Shown: one piece after another, positions 24,260 through 31,834 of the stretch | Layout of the letters: every line of letters starts with the position of its first letter | Numbering within the stretch: the first letter of the stretch is position 1 | The notes under the pieces: model-generated | Database searches by the model: none | The model's input: the letters and a program-made list of their open reading frames with translations, nothing else | Told to the model about the DNA's origin: nothing | Made by a program: the position numbers and the translations under genes | Virus record (IMG/VR): IMGVR_UViG_3300032287_002746 | Span: 1 to 60,436 of that record | DNA from: a virus | Reading direction: 5' to 3' (one strand) | Length of the DNA: 60,436 nt

Positions 24260-24883
24260 TTATTTTTTAAATGAAATTTTCCAGTATGCGCCTACACCAT
24301 AAGTAAATGTACCATCGAAGTTAATTCCAAGATTTGCTTGGTATATTTGATCTTTTTTAGTTTTGTATAATACACCTGGCGTTACTAATTGTAAAGCATT
24401 TTTATCACCAAAGATATTTCCACCTATGTATAATTGACGTACAGGTTCTTTTTCTTTAGTTATAGTTACCGTTTTTGTGACAAAAGGTATTTTATAATCG
24501 TATATTTTAGTTCTTTTACCAAGTTTATTTAACCAAACAGTGTCAATAACAACAATGGTCCCAAGACTGTCAAGTTTTAAAGTGTCTTGATAAACTCTTC
24601 GAGCAATATGTTGTTTAAGTAAATAGTTAAATCTTGCTCTGCAAGTATCTATATTTTCACCAGAAGTGTATTGTGGACCATCTGGTTTTACATATACAAT
24701 TGATTTTATAGGTACTTTTTTAATAATAGTATCAGTAATATGTTTGTAAATTGTATCGTATTTTATATCTACTTTAGGATCAGCAGTAACTACATCGCCA
24801 CCTGTACAGGATCTTTGTAGAAAAATGATAAGGATAAGTATTCCTATCAATATGTATGTTAAATATGGTTTTATTTTTTGCAT
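24260..24883 (-). CDS. Membrane-anchored spanin-like lysis protein
   Basis: A 207-residue protein with one N-terminal transmembrane helix (about residues 8-23, LTYILIGILILIIFLQ) and a periplasmic portion. The C-terminal 60 residues are strand-rich with alternating aromatic residues (for example LYIGGNIFG and YGVGAYWKISFKK), like an outer-membrane beta hairpin. A protein anchored in the inner membrane that contacts the outer membrane between holin and endolysin genes suits a spanin role. There is no clear lipobox. The spanin call is inferred from context and topology. Confidence 0.65.
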   Translation of the reverse strand: MQKIKPYLTYILIGILILIIFLQRSCTGGDVVTADPKVDIKYDTIYKHITDTIIKKVPIKSIVYVKPDGPQYTSGENIDTCRARFNYLLKQHIARRVYQDTLKLDSLGTIVVIDTVWLNKLGKRTKIYDYKIPFVTKTVTITKEKEPVRQLYIGGNIFGDKNALQLVTPGVLYKTKKDQIYQANLGINFDGTFTYGVGAYWKISFKK

Positions 24884-24886
24884 TGG

Positions 24887-25324
24887 TTATGGATTTGTGA
24901 TATCAACATCTTCTTTAACTTCTTTTGCTCTTCTTATAGCGTTTTTAATAATCTTCCATATTTTTATGTTCATTGCTTCTTCAATATTTTCTTTTATTGA
25001 TGTACCTTCAATAAGAATTATTACAATGCAAACAAGTTTAGTAGCAAAAAACTGCACTGAAATAAGACGAATAAGTAAATCATTTAATAAAAACTTGTCA
25101 ATTGGAAAAAGTAAAACAATACATATTTCATATAGTAACAATTTACTTATAATATTAGAAAGTATTCTGCTCCTAATAGAGCACCATCCTTTTAATTTTA
25201 CTGATTTGAATATACCAGTAAACGTGTCTAATAACACGATCATTCCAACTGTAATCACCAATCCTTGTATGGGGGTAAAGAATAGTAATAATCCAGCAAG
25301 TGTGTTTAATAAATAAGTTTTCAT
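24887..25324 (-). CDS. Holin (phage_holin_4-like)
   Basis: The preferred start is the ATG at 25324 (MKTYLLNTLAG), giving 145 residues. In-frame ATGs at 25366 and 25408 would add a hydrophobic leader that does not fit the family. Three to four transmembrane helices and the central LLDTFTGIFKSVK block with later S-x-x-SR match the phage_holin_4 family. It forms the membrane lesion that releases the M15 endolysin. It is the first gene of the lysis cassette, divergent from the ribonucleotide reductase gene, with 3 bases to the spanin-like gene. Confidence 0.78.
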   Translation of the reverse strand: MKTYLLNTLAGLLLFFTPIQGLVITVGMIVLLDTFTGIFKSVKLKGWCSIRSRILSNIISKLLLYEICIVLLFPIDKFLLNDLLIRLISVQFFATKLVCIVIILIEGTSIKENIEEAMNIKIWKIIKNAIRRAKEVKEDVDITNP

Positions 25325-25448
25325 CAAAAAAACATTTAATACATAATAAAAATAGTAGGTCTTCATTATTAATATACTAAAAAGTTTAAAAATATACACG
25401 CAATTCAATTACTATTTAATTTTTTATTTTGATATTTGCATTCTCGCT

Positions 25449-25479
25449 TTGAAAAGCTGTTTTTTATCCTTATCTTAAA
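25449..25479 (+). promoter_or_regulatory. Possible promoter for ribonucleotide reductase
   Basis: TTTG (25449-25452) is followed after 19 bases by TATCTTAA (25472-25479), with two mismatches in the -7 box. It lies in the divergent region between the holin and ribonucleotide reductase genes, about 100 bases ahead of the latter's ATG. No other open frame or RNA gene is seen in that region. The TATCTT core is shared with the element at 11397. Confidence 0.4.
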
Positions 25480-25580
25480 TAGGTAACTTGAAAAAGTTAG
25501 AAAAATCAGCGATTTTCTGCAACAAACAAAAATCTTAACACAATTCACTTAATAAATAACACTTTAAACCCAATCTCATT

Positions 25581-27440
25581 ATGCAATTAGACAAGCAAAT
25601 TTTGAGCGAAATAACTGTGCATACAAAGTATGCTAAGTTTTTACCAGAACAGGAGCGTAGAGAATCCTGGCAAGAGCTGGTAACACGCAATCGTGACATG
25701 CATCTTCGTAAATTTCCTGACATGGCAGAGGAAATTAAACAGGTGTACGATGAATTCGTATACACAAAAAAGATTTTACCTTCAATGCGTTCTTTACAAT
25801 TTGGTGGTAGAGCAATTGAGTTAAACAATGCTCGTATATACAACTGTGCATTTTTACCAATTGACAGTATTCATAGTTTTAGTGAAACTATGTTTTTATT
25901 ACTTGGTGGAACCGGAGTAGGATACTCAGTACAAGGACATCATATTGATAAACTTCCTGAAATTAGAAAACCTAATTACAATAGAAAGAAAAGATACGTT
26001 GTTCAAGATAGCATTATTGGATGGGGTGACGCTGTTAAAACTTTGTTCAAATCTTATACAGGAGGAGTTACATCTCACATTGAATTTGATTTGTCAGACA
26101 TTAGACCAAAGGGTGCTTTGTTAATTACTGCAGGTGGTAAAGCTCCTGGACCAGAACCATTACGTATTGCGTTAGTAAAAATTGAAGCAATTTTACGCGA
26201 GAAAGAAGATGGTTCAAAACTTACTGATATTGAGTGTCACGATATTCAGTGCCATATTGCAGATGCTGTACTTGCCGGTGGTATTCGTAGAGCAGCAATG
26301 ATTTCTTTATTTGATTTACACAGCATGCAAATGTTGAATTGTAAAGCAGGTAACTGGTGGGAAAACAATCCACAGCGTGGTAGAGCAAATAACTCAGTTG
26401 TATTGCAACGCCACATGATTGACAAAAAGACGTTTGACATGGTATGGGAAAGAATCGAAGCATCTGGATCTGGTGAACCTGGAATATATCTCACCAATGA
26501 TAAAGACTGGGGTACTAATCCATGTTGTGAGATTGCACTACGACCATATCAGTTCTGCAACCTTGTAGAAATAAATATGGGTGAGATTGCTGATCAAGAA
26601 GATTTAAACAGTCGCGCACGTGCTGCATCACTTCTTGCAACCTTGCAAGCATCTTACACTGATTTCCATTACTTGCGTGACATTTGGAGAAAGAATACTG
26701 AAAAAGATGCATTACTTGGTGTATCAATGACAGGAATTGCTTCAAAATCAAACATGGAATTGGATTATGTAGAGGCATCAAGTCATGTAGTTGCAATGAA
26801 TAAAGTAGTTGCTGAGCGTATTGGAATTAATGTTGCTGCAAGAACCACTGCAGTTAAACCAGCTGGTACTACTTCTCTTGTATTAGGTACGTCTTCTGGT
26901 ATTCATGCTTGGCACAATGATTACTATATCCGTCGTATGCGTTTAGGTAAAAACGAAGCCATCTACACTTACCTCGCAATTAACCATCCTGAACTTCTTG
27001 AGGATGAGTACTTTAATCCAAATTTACAATCTGTTATTTCTGTTCCACAAAAAGCACCTGAAGGAGCAATAACACGCCACGAGTCTACATTAGACTTGCT
27101 TGAAAGAGTAAAAACAATTTCTAAAGACTGGGTAAAACCTGGACATATCAAAGGACAAAACACACACAATGTTTCTTGTACTGTTTCAGTAAGACCGGGT
27201 GAATGGAAAATTGTTGGTGAGTGGATGTGGGCAAACAAAGAATACTACAACGGATTGTCTGTGCTTCCTTATGATGGTGGTACGTATAAACAAACACCAT
27301 TTGAAGATTGCACCAAAGAAGTGTATGAGCAAATGATGCTTACTCTAAAAGATGTTGATTTATCTAAAGTAATTGAAGTGGCTGACACTACAAACTTTGG
27401 AGATTCAGTTGCCTGTGGAGGAGCAGGATGCGAAGTATAA
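25581..27440 (+). CDS. Class II (B12-dependent) ribonucleotide reductase
   Basis: A 619-residue monomeric, adenosylcobalamin-dependent ribonucleotide reductase that makes deoxyribonucleotides. Key residues align with the Lactobacillus enzyme: YNCAF (Cys89) and FCNL (Cys326) form the redox pair, and NPCCEI (313-318) supplies Asn313, the thiyl-radical Cys315 and Glu317. The spacing of 11 between Cys315 and Cys326 equals that of the reference enzyme. GGTGVGYSVQ (109-118) is the conserved loop, and the C-terminal CGGAGC (612-617) is the shuttling Cys pair. It is about 120 residues shorter than the Lactobacillus form. No small subunit is encoded in the window. Confidence 0.92.
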   Translation: MQLDKQILSEITVHTKYAKFLPEQERRESWQELVTRNRDMHLRKFPDMAEEIKQVYDEFVYTKKILPSMRSLQFGGRAIELNNARIYNCAFLPIDSIHSFSETMFLLLGGTGVGYSVQGHHIDKLPEIRKPNYNRKKRYVVQDSIIGWGDAVKTLFKSYTGGVTSHIEFDLSDIRPKGALLITAGGKAPGPEPLRIALVKIEAILREKEDGSKLTDIECHDIQCHIADAVLAGGIRRAAMISLFDLHSMQMLNCKAGNWWENNPQRGRANNSVVLQRHMIDKKTFDMVWERIEASGSGEPGIYLTNDKDWGTNPCCEIALRPYQFCNLVEINMGEIADQEDLNSRARAASLLATLQASYTDFHYLRDIWRKNTEKDALLGVSMTGIASKSNMELDYVEASSHVVAMNKVVAERIGINVAARTTAVKPAGTTSLVLGTSSGIHAWHNDYYIRRMRLGKNEAIYTYLAINHPELLEDEYFNPNLQSVISVPQKAPEGAITRHESTLDLLERVKTISKDWVKPGHIKGQNTHNVSCTVSVRPGEWKIVGEWMWANKEYYNGLSVLPYDGGTYKQTPFEDCTKEVYEQMMLTLKDVDLSKVIEVADTTNFGDSVACGGAGCEV

Positions 27441-27455
27441 TGCATACCTATTTAG

Positions 27456-27484
27456 GAAGAGAGTGTTGGGTATACACTCTCTTC
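27456..27484 (+). other. Strong stem-loop between the two island genes
   Basis: A perfect 11-bp stem, GAAGAGAGTGT (27456-27466) with ACACTCTCTTC (27474-27484), encloses a 7-base loop. No T-run follows, so efficient termination is doubtful. It may lower expression of the downstream gene or protect the reductase mRNA. Confidence 0.6.
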
Positions 27485-27506
27485 ATCACAAGTAAATTAT
27501 TTAAAC

Positions 27507-28127
27507 ATGAAAGACTTTTATGATCATCTCGTAAAAAATGAAACAACTCCTAACGGATTGTTTGTGCTACACTGTTTACATAAGAGTTATGCATATCAAA
27601 ATTATGTGAATACTTTAACAGAACTATACAGATTAGAAATGCATGGTTTTGTTGCTAAAAAACAAAATGATTTTGGTACATCTTATGTAATTACAACTAA
27701 AGGTCTTCATCTGTTAAAAGAGTCTGAAGACATTTTGGTTCGAAACAAAAGAATTAAAAAGAATGAAGTTCCGTTTGAAGACTGGCAGGAAAAAATTGTT
27801 GCGTATAACAACATGTTTCCTAAAGGTAAAAAAGAAGGATCCTCAGTAAGTTTTAGAACTAATCCAAAAGAACTATATGACAAGTTTAAATGGTTCTTTG
27901 GTGAGTATCCTGATTATGATTGGGATATGGTATTTAAAGCAACTGCAGAATACGTGAAACCGTTTGATGAAACATCAGACTATCAGTACATGCAGACTTC
28001 AAAGTATTTTATTAGGAAAGATGATAAAAATAAGAATACTACTTCAACTCTTGGCACCATGTGTTATAACATAGTAGAAGGTAATCTTGATCAGGTTTCT
28101 GACAATTACAAATATTTTGGTGATTAA
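27507..28127 (+). CDS. Winged-helix-like hypothetical protein
   Basis: A 206-residue protein. The N-terminal 75 residues look like a winged helix: helices, then TLTELYRLEMHGFVAKKQ and a beta wing (TSYVITTKGLHLL), so DNA binding is likely. The C-terminal part, with DYQYMQTSKYFIRKDD and TLGTMCYNI, recalls the C-termini of phage replication-initiation or replisome-organiser proteins. It follows the reductase gene after a stem-loop and ends at a bidirectional terminator. Function is inferred from fold-like pattern only. Confidence 0.7.
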   Translation: MKDFYDHLVKNETTPNGLFVLHCLHKSYAYQNYVNTLTELYRLEMHGFVAKKQNDFGTSYVITTKGLHLLKESEDILVRNKRIKKNEVPFEDWQEKIVAYNNMFPKGKKEGSSVSFRTNPKELYDKFKWFFGEYPDYDWDMVFKATAEYVKPFDETSDYQYMQTSKYFIRKDDKNKNTTSTLGTMCYNIVEGNLDQVSDNYKYFGD

Positions 28128-28128
28128 A

Positions 28129-28163
28129 AAGATAAGGGGGTTTATATACCCCCTTTATTCTTT
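28129..28163. terminator. Bidirectional terminator
   Basis: The arms around AAGGGGG (up to 28140) and CCCCCTT (from 28149) pair, extended by A-rich and T-rich flanks on either side. The stem therefore works as an intrinsic terminator in both directions. It separates the plus-strand reductase island from the end of the long minus-strand structural operon. Confidence 0.8.
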
Positions 28164-28306
28164 TACTTTCCTTGTCCTCTGTACAATTTCTTGTAATTCT
28201 TTGAGGATTTTAAAACAGATGTTTTAGTTTTTGAATGCACGCCAGGTCTATTTACTTTTGGTCTTGGTTGAAACGTGCTGACTTGTGCTGATTTTGCTTT
28301 CGCCAT
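28163..28306 (-). CDS. Small basic phage protein (47 residues)
   Basis: A 47-residue, highly basic protein. It starts MAKAKSAQVSTFQPRPK and continues RPGVHSKTKTS, ending KNYKKLYRGQGK. Proteins with this RPGVHxKxKTS and Y-x-G-Q-G-K ending recur in Bacteroidota phages near tail or virion genes. Its charge suggests nucleic-acid or virion association; the function is unknown. It is the last gene of the minus-strand operon and stops inside the terminator stem region. Confidence 0.75.
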   Translation of the reverse strand: MAKAKSAQVSTFQPRPKVNRPGVHSKTKTSVLKSSKNYKKLYRGQGK

Positions 28307-28328
28307 TGGTTAGTGTTTTAAATTTAAG

Positions 28329-28697
28329 TTAGTATTCTGTTTTTTGTATTTCTTTACATATCAATCTCCATTCTCTATATTGACCTCTATCTAAGTTTGC
28401 GTATGGGAAAAATCCATATTGGAATTTCTGAAACTTATCAAGTTCTTCCCACTTTACAGGATAGTATCTAAAATATACAAATCCAAAAAATAAAGTTGTT
28501 GCTAATAATGCGTACAACACCCATATAAAAAACGTAGGTGTTGGATAATTAGGATTAGTTACTGCAAACCATCCTGTTATAACCATTGTAGGAAATATAA
28601 TTCTACTTGCTCTTGGAGCATTGTACATTTTTCCAAACAGATTAACTGTATAGTCAAGTACAAAATTTTTAACTAAAAATTGTCTTATTGTTTTCAT
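28329..28697 (-). CDS. Small membrane protein with two transmembrane helices
   Basis: A 122-residue protein with two predicted transmembrane helices (about 33-47 and 55-77) and a charged C-terminal domain of about 45 residues. Its N-terminus is basic, so the C-terminal part likely stays cytoplasmic. It lies between tail-type genes and the small basic protein. It could be a second holin-like or superinfection-related protein, but nothing in the sequence decides this. Confidence 0.65.
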   Translation of the reverse strand: MKTIRQFLVKNFVLDYTVNLFGKMYNAPRASRIIFPTMVITGWFAVTNPNYPTPTFFIWVLYALLATTLFFGFVYFRYYPVKWEELDKFQKFQYGFFPYANLDRGQYREWRLICKEIQKTEY

Positions 28698-28702
28698 AAT
28701 TA

Positions 28703-29125
28703 TTAAATTGATATTTCTTGTGCTTGAATAAATATATTGTCTACTTGTTCTTCTGTCATTAGTAATATATTTTGTAAAAATTTAATTGTAGAACTACCTC
28801 TTTCAAATTCAGTACCCTCATTCCATACTGCAAGAGCATCTCCTTTTGTTGGTTCCGGTAATTGATTAAGAGCATTTTCTACATCTGTAATTAAATTCAT
28901 TTTTTCTAAAATTCTTTTTATTCTCCAGCGTTTTACTTCTTGAGGAACAAGTAGTTTTCTTTGAATAGCTAAATCTACTTCTGACAAGTAATCTGTTTCA
29001 AATACTTCTCCATTATTTTGAAGATATGTAACATAATCAATGTATAAAGGATTACCTTCTTCCATTGGAACTACTACTTGATCTTCGTTAATTGTGGTTC
29101 CGTATATTGTTATATAATAGCTCAT
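28703..29125 (-). CDS. Tail-fibre-associated small protein
   Basis: A 140-residue protein next to the fibre-like gene. The C-terminal 75 residues (VKRWRIKRILEKMNL onward, then KGDALAVWNEGTEFERGS) follow a pattern seen in small proteins encoded beside phage tail fibres, where a Trp-containing AVWNEGTEFxRxS block precedes a helical end. A role in fibre assembly or as a short stalk protein is plausible. Five bases separate it from the membrane protein gene that follows. Confidence 0.6.
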   Translation of the reverse strand: MSYYITIYGTTINEDQVVVPMEEGNPLYIDYVTYLQNNGEVFETDYLSEVDLAIQRKLLVPQEVKRWRIKRILEKMNLITDVENALNQLPEPTKGDALAVWNEGTEFERGSSTIKFLQNILLMTEEQVDNIFIQAQEISI

Positions 29126-29139
29126 AATATAATATGGTT

Positions 29140-31800
29140 TTATGCACCTACAAGGTTACGTTTTGTTAATTGACATCCGTAGTTTTTAAATGATACAGCT
29201 CCTGTAGCTGCTGTATTATTACCCATCCAAATTGCAGCGTGATGATTTACTCCTGTATTGTAATCTCCAGTAATATTAGTAGTTGTTACAGTAACTACAC
29301 CTGCATTTGTTATTTTATAAAGTTCCATAAATATTACTGGAACTGATACTTTTTTATAAATTCTAATTCTATAAGTACTTGTTGTATCTGTTCCTAAAAA
29401 TCCTGAACCTAAATCAAGAGAAGATGCAATACCTGTGGCGTCATTCCATATGAAGAAAAAGTTTGGACTTCCTTGTAATTTAGCAACACCTACACTGTTT
29501 ATCATATTAGTTGGTTCAATATTAGTTGGAGTTGCTGTTCCATACATATTAGAAAGTCCTGCAAAAAACCTTTGAGCACCATTGTTTGTATTAATTCTAA
29601 ATCTGTATGAAAAATCAAATTCAAAATTTGATCCAAAAAACCCTGCAGTTCCAAAATTAGTTCCAAAGAATCCTGTTACAGAGCCAACCGCTGTTGCTGT
29701 AGTAAATTGCTGCCCCATTGGGTTTTCAGCTAAAGCAGTATTTGTGCCTGTAACAAGAAGGGTTCCTCCAACACGAAGGTTGTCCCAAAGTAAATTAGTA
29801 TCAGAAGGTAATAAGTACGCATACTGATTAACCATAAACTTGTTATACAAAAAGTTGGTATCGTCAATAGTAATCTGAGGTGTTGTAGTAGGATTTGTTA
29901 CAACTACAGTTTGACTTGGATTAGTCATCACAGCACTTACATTTGTAACGCCTGTTCCTGCCATTATACCTGATTGTTGAGTAACCGTAAATAATGTTGA
30001 TGCAGTTGAAGGGAAATTAACCGTTCCTGCATTAAATCGAATACCAACATTAGTAATATCTGTAGTAGCCCAAACTATTTGATAAAAATCTCCTGCAAGA
30101 ATATCTAATAAGAAGTTCCACGTAACAATAGTATGATAAGGGTCTCCCGGATTCTTTCTTGGTTCCATACCTACTGTCCCTGTTGAACCGGGTACATCAG
30201 CAGCACTTGTAACTCCATTTTTTCTTAGCCATATAAATATATCTTGAGGAGCATTAGAATCATTTTCAAACTGAGTTGAAAATTGAAGATTATAAACTCC
30301 TGAATTGGCAAAAGTAATTTTTGTCAAGTTTGTTCCATCAGAAACTACAGTAATTCCATTAGACAAATCAAGAGTACCAAATCTCATTGGAACACCTACA
30401 TTATTTATTGTGGCATTTTGATTATTGTAGTCAAAAAACTGACCATAGTAACCTAATGGAGTAGGTGCAGTATTTGAGTCCCACTTTAAACCTGTTGGTG
30501 TTGTGCTATCTGCAATAAGAACCTGAGTGTCTAATCCAACTGGTAATCTTGTATCTACTGTAGCATTTCTAACATATATATCTCCTTTAGTTGTTAAAGG
30601 AGATGGTATAATGTCGCTAAGTAATGCTATTGTACCACTTTGATTTGGTAATAACCAAGCTAAATTGGTTGAAGCAAGTGATTGTAATGAACCTAAAAGT
30701 CCTGCAAATTGAAAACTTGTTCCCCATACAGTTCCATCATCTCCTAATCTTGCACCCCCTGCTGTAAATATATCATTTGCTCCTATATTTATATTTCCAG
30801 TTGCTCCTGTGTATGGAACGTAACCTGTTAATGCTGAAGAAGTAATAAATCCTGAAGGATTACTATTTGGGTAATATACCGTAGTATCTAATGCAAATGT
30901 ACCAGCTGCAGTCATTTTTACAAAAGGTGTACCAGATACCCAAGTAGGATAATTTAATGCTCCCCATGTACCAACACTTGGTATTGAAGGACCTGTACTA
31001 ACAGAACCATCTGCCATTAAATATTGCAAGTTAGTACCACCAATTTTTATATATTTATTTGCAGTTGCTTCTCCAGCATTATTAACACGAAATACTGTAT
31101 TTGCAATAAAACCTGTATACTTAACAAAATTTATGTAATCACCAGTATGTAACGGTCTACTGTTAATTCTTATTCCTTCAGAAAATGCAGATGTGTCATC
31201 AAAGTCACCATAAAACCCAATATTTTCTGGATTAGAAACTTGAACATTATAACCTGTCATTATACCATTTGCAGGTGCTGCTTTACCATTTATTTTTACA
31301 ATTATAGCATCTGGTGTTCCACCAGGTAAATTGTAAAATGGCATATTAACATACAGTGTAGAAGGAACATTTGCCACATTGCTTGCACCGTAATCACAAT
31401 AAATTGTACCATTTACATCAAATGTAAAAGGTGTTATAAAACTACCTGGTCTATTAACTATTATTGAATTACCATTGTCTTCTATAAGCGAATTACCAAT
31501 GCTTGTTGGTGTAAAAAATTTAGGTATACGATTTGGTGTACCAGAACCTGTAATACCACCAAAAGTAGAGATTGCATTTTGTAATTTTTCTAATGCTGTA
31601 AGCACTGAATCTGCAGCTGTAATAGTACCTACTAATGGAGTAAATCCATCAAGAGGTCTATCAAGTACTACATCATTTTCATTTGTACCATCATACAACT
31701 TAAAATATCCATTTTTAAGGTAGAATTTTTTGAATCCTGGTTGCACAGAACCTGGAGATCCAACATAATTCGCTACATGTATGGGTACAAGATGTTTCAT
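29140..31800 (-). CDS. Fibre-like receptor-binding protein
   Basis: An 886-residue beta-rich virion protein made of fibre modules. A helical element (ADSVLTALEKLQNAIS, 63-78) and TPNRIPKFFTPTSIGNSLI (88-106) open the shaft. YVPYTGATGNINIG (327-340) and PLTTKGDIYVRNATVDTRLP (401-420) are common fibre repeats. Residues 452-608 look like a C1q/TNF-type jelly roll (VYNLQFSTQF and IFIWLRKNGV, then TIVTWNFLLDI). The last 220 residues form another beta sandwich likely to bind a surface glycan. It is probably the host-recognition appendage. No intramolecular chaperone is obvious at the C-terminus. Confidence 0.8.
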   Translation of the reverse strand: MKHLVPIHVANYVGSPGSVQPGFKKFYLKNGYFKLYDGTNENDVVLDRPLDGFTPLVGTITAADSVLTALEKLQNAISTFGGITGSGTPNRIPKFFTPTSIGNSLIEDNGNSIIVNRPGSFITPFTFDVNGTIYCDYGASNVANVPSTLYVNMPFYNLPGGTPDAIIVKINGKAAPANGIMTGYNVQVSNPENIGFYGDFDDTSAFSEGIRINSRPLHTGDYINFVKYTGFIANTVFRVNNAGEATANKYIKIGGTNLQYLMADGSVSTGPSIPSVGTWGALNYPTWVSGTPFVKMTAAGTFALDTTVYYPNSNPSGFITSSALTGYVPYTGATGNINIGANDIFTAGGARLGDDGTVWGTSFQFAGLLGSLQSLASTNLAWLLPNQSGTIALLSDIIPSPLTTKGDIYVRNATVDTRLPVGLDTQVLIADSTTPTGLKWDSNTAPTPLGYYGQFFDYNNQNATINNVGVPMRFGTLDLSNGITVVSDGTNLTKITFANSGVYNLQFSTQFENDSNAPQDIFIWLRKNGVTSAADVPGSTGTVGMEPRKNPGDPYHTIVTWNFLLDILAGDFYQIVWATTDITNVGIRFNAGTVNFPSTASTLFTVTQQSGIMAGTGVTNVSAVMTNPSQTVVVTNPTTTPQITIDDTNFLYNKFMVNQYAYLLPSDTNLLWDNLRVGGTLLVTGTNTALAENPMGQQFTTATAVGSVTGFFGTNFGTAGFFGSNFEFDFSYRFRINTNNGAQRFFAGLSNMYGTATPTNIEPTNMINSVGVAKLQGSPNFFFIWNDATGIASSLDLGSGFLGTDTTSTYRIRIYKKVSVPVIFMELYKITNAGVVTVTTTNITGDYNTGVNHHAAIWMGNNTAATGAVSFKNYGCQLTKRNLVGA

Positions 31801-31834
31801 AATATAAACAGTTAGTTATACTATAATATACGAA

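Noticed and set aside
24009-24302. 97-codon plus-strand open frame over the M15 peptidase gene
   Set aside because: The minus strand carries all peptidase motifs; this frame has none.
24825-25316. 163-codon plus-strand open frame over the holin gene
   Set aside because: The minus strand encodes a clear holin in a lysis operon; the plus frame is its hydrophobic complement.
25409-25580. An RNA gene or small gene in the 172-base divergent region
   Set aside because: Only promoter-like elements and AT-rich sequence are seen; in-frame upstream ATGs of the holin gene would add a leader that does not fit the family.
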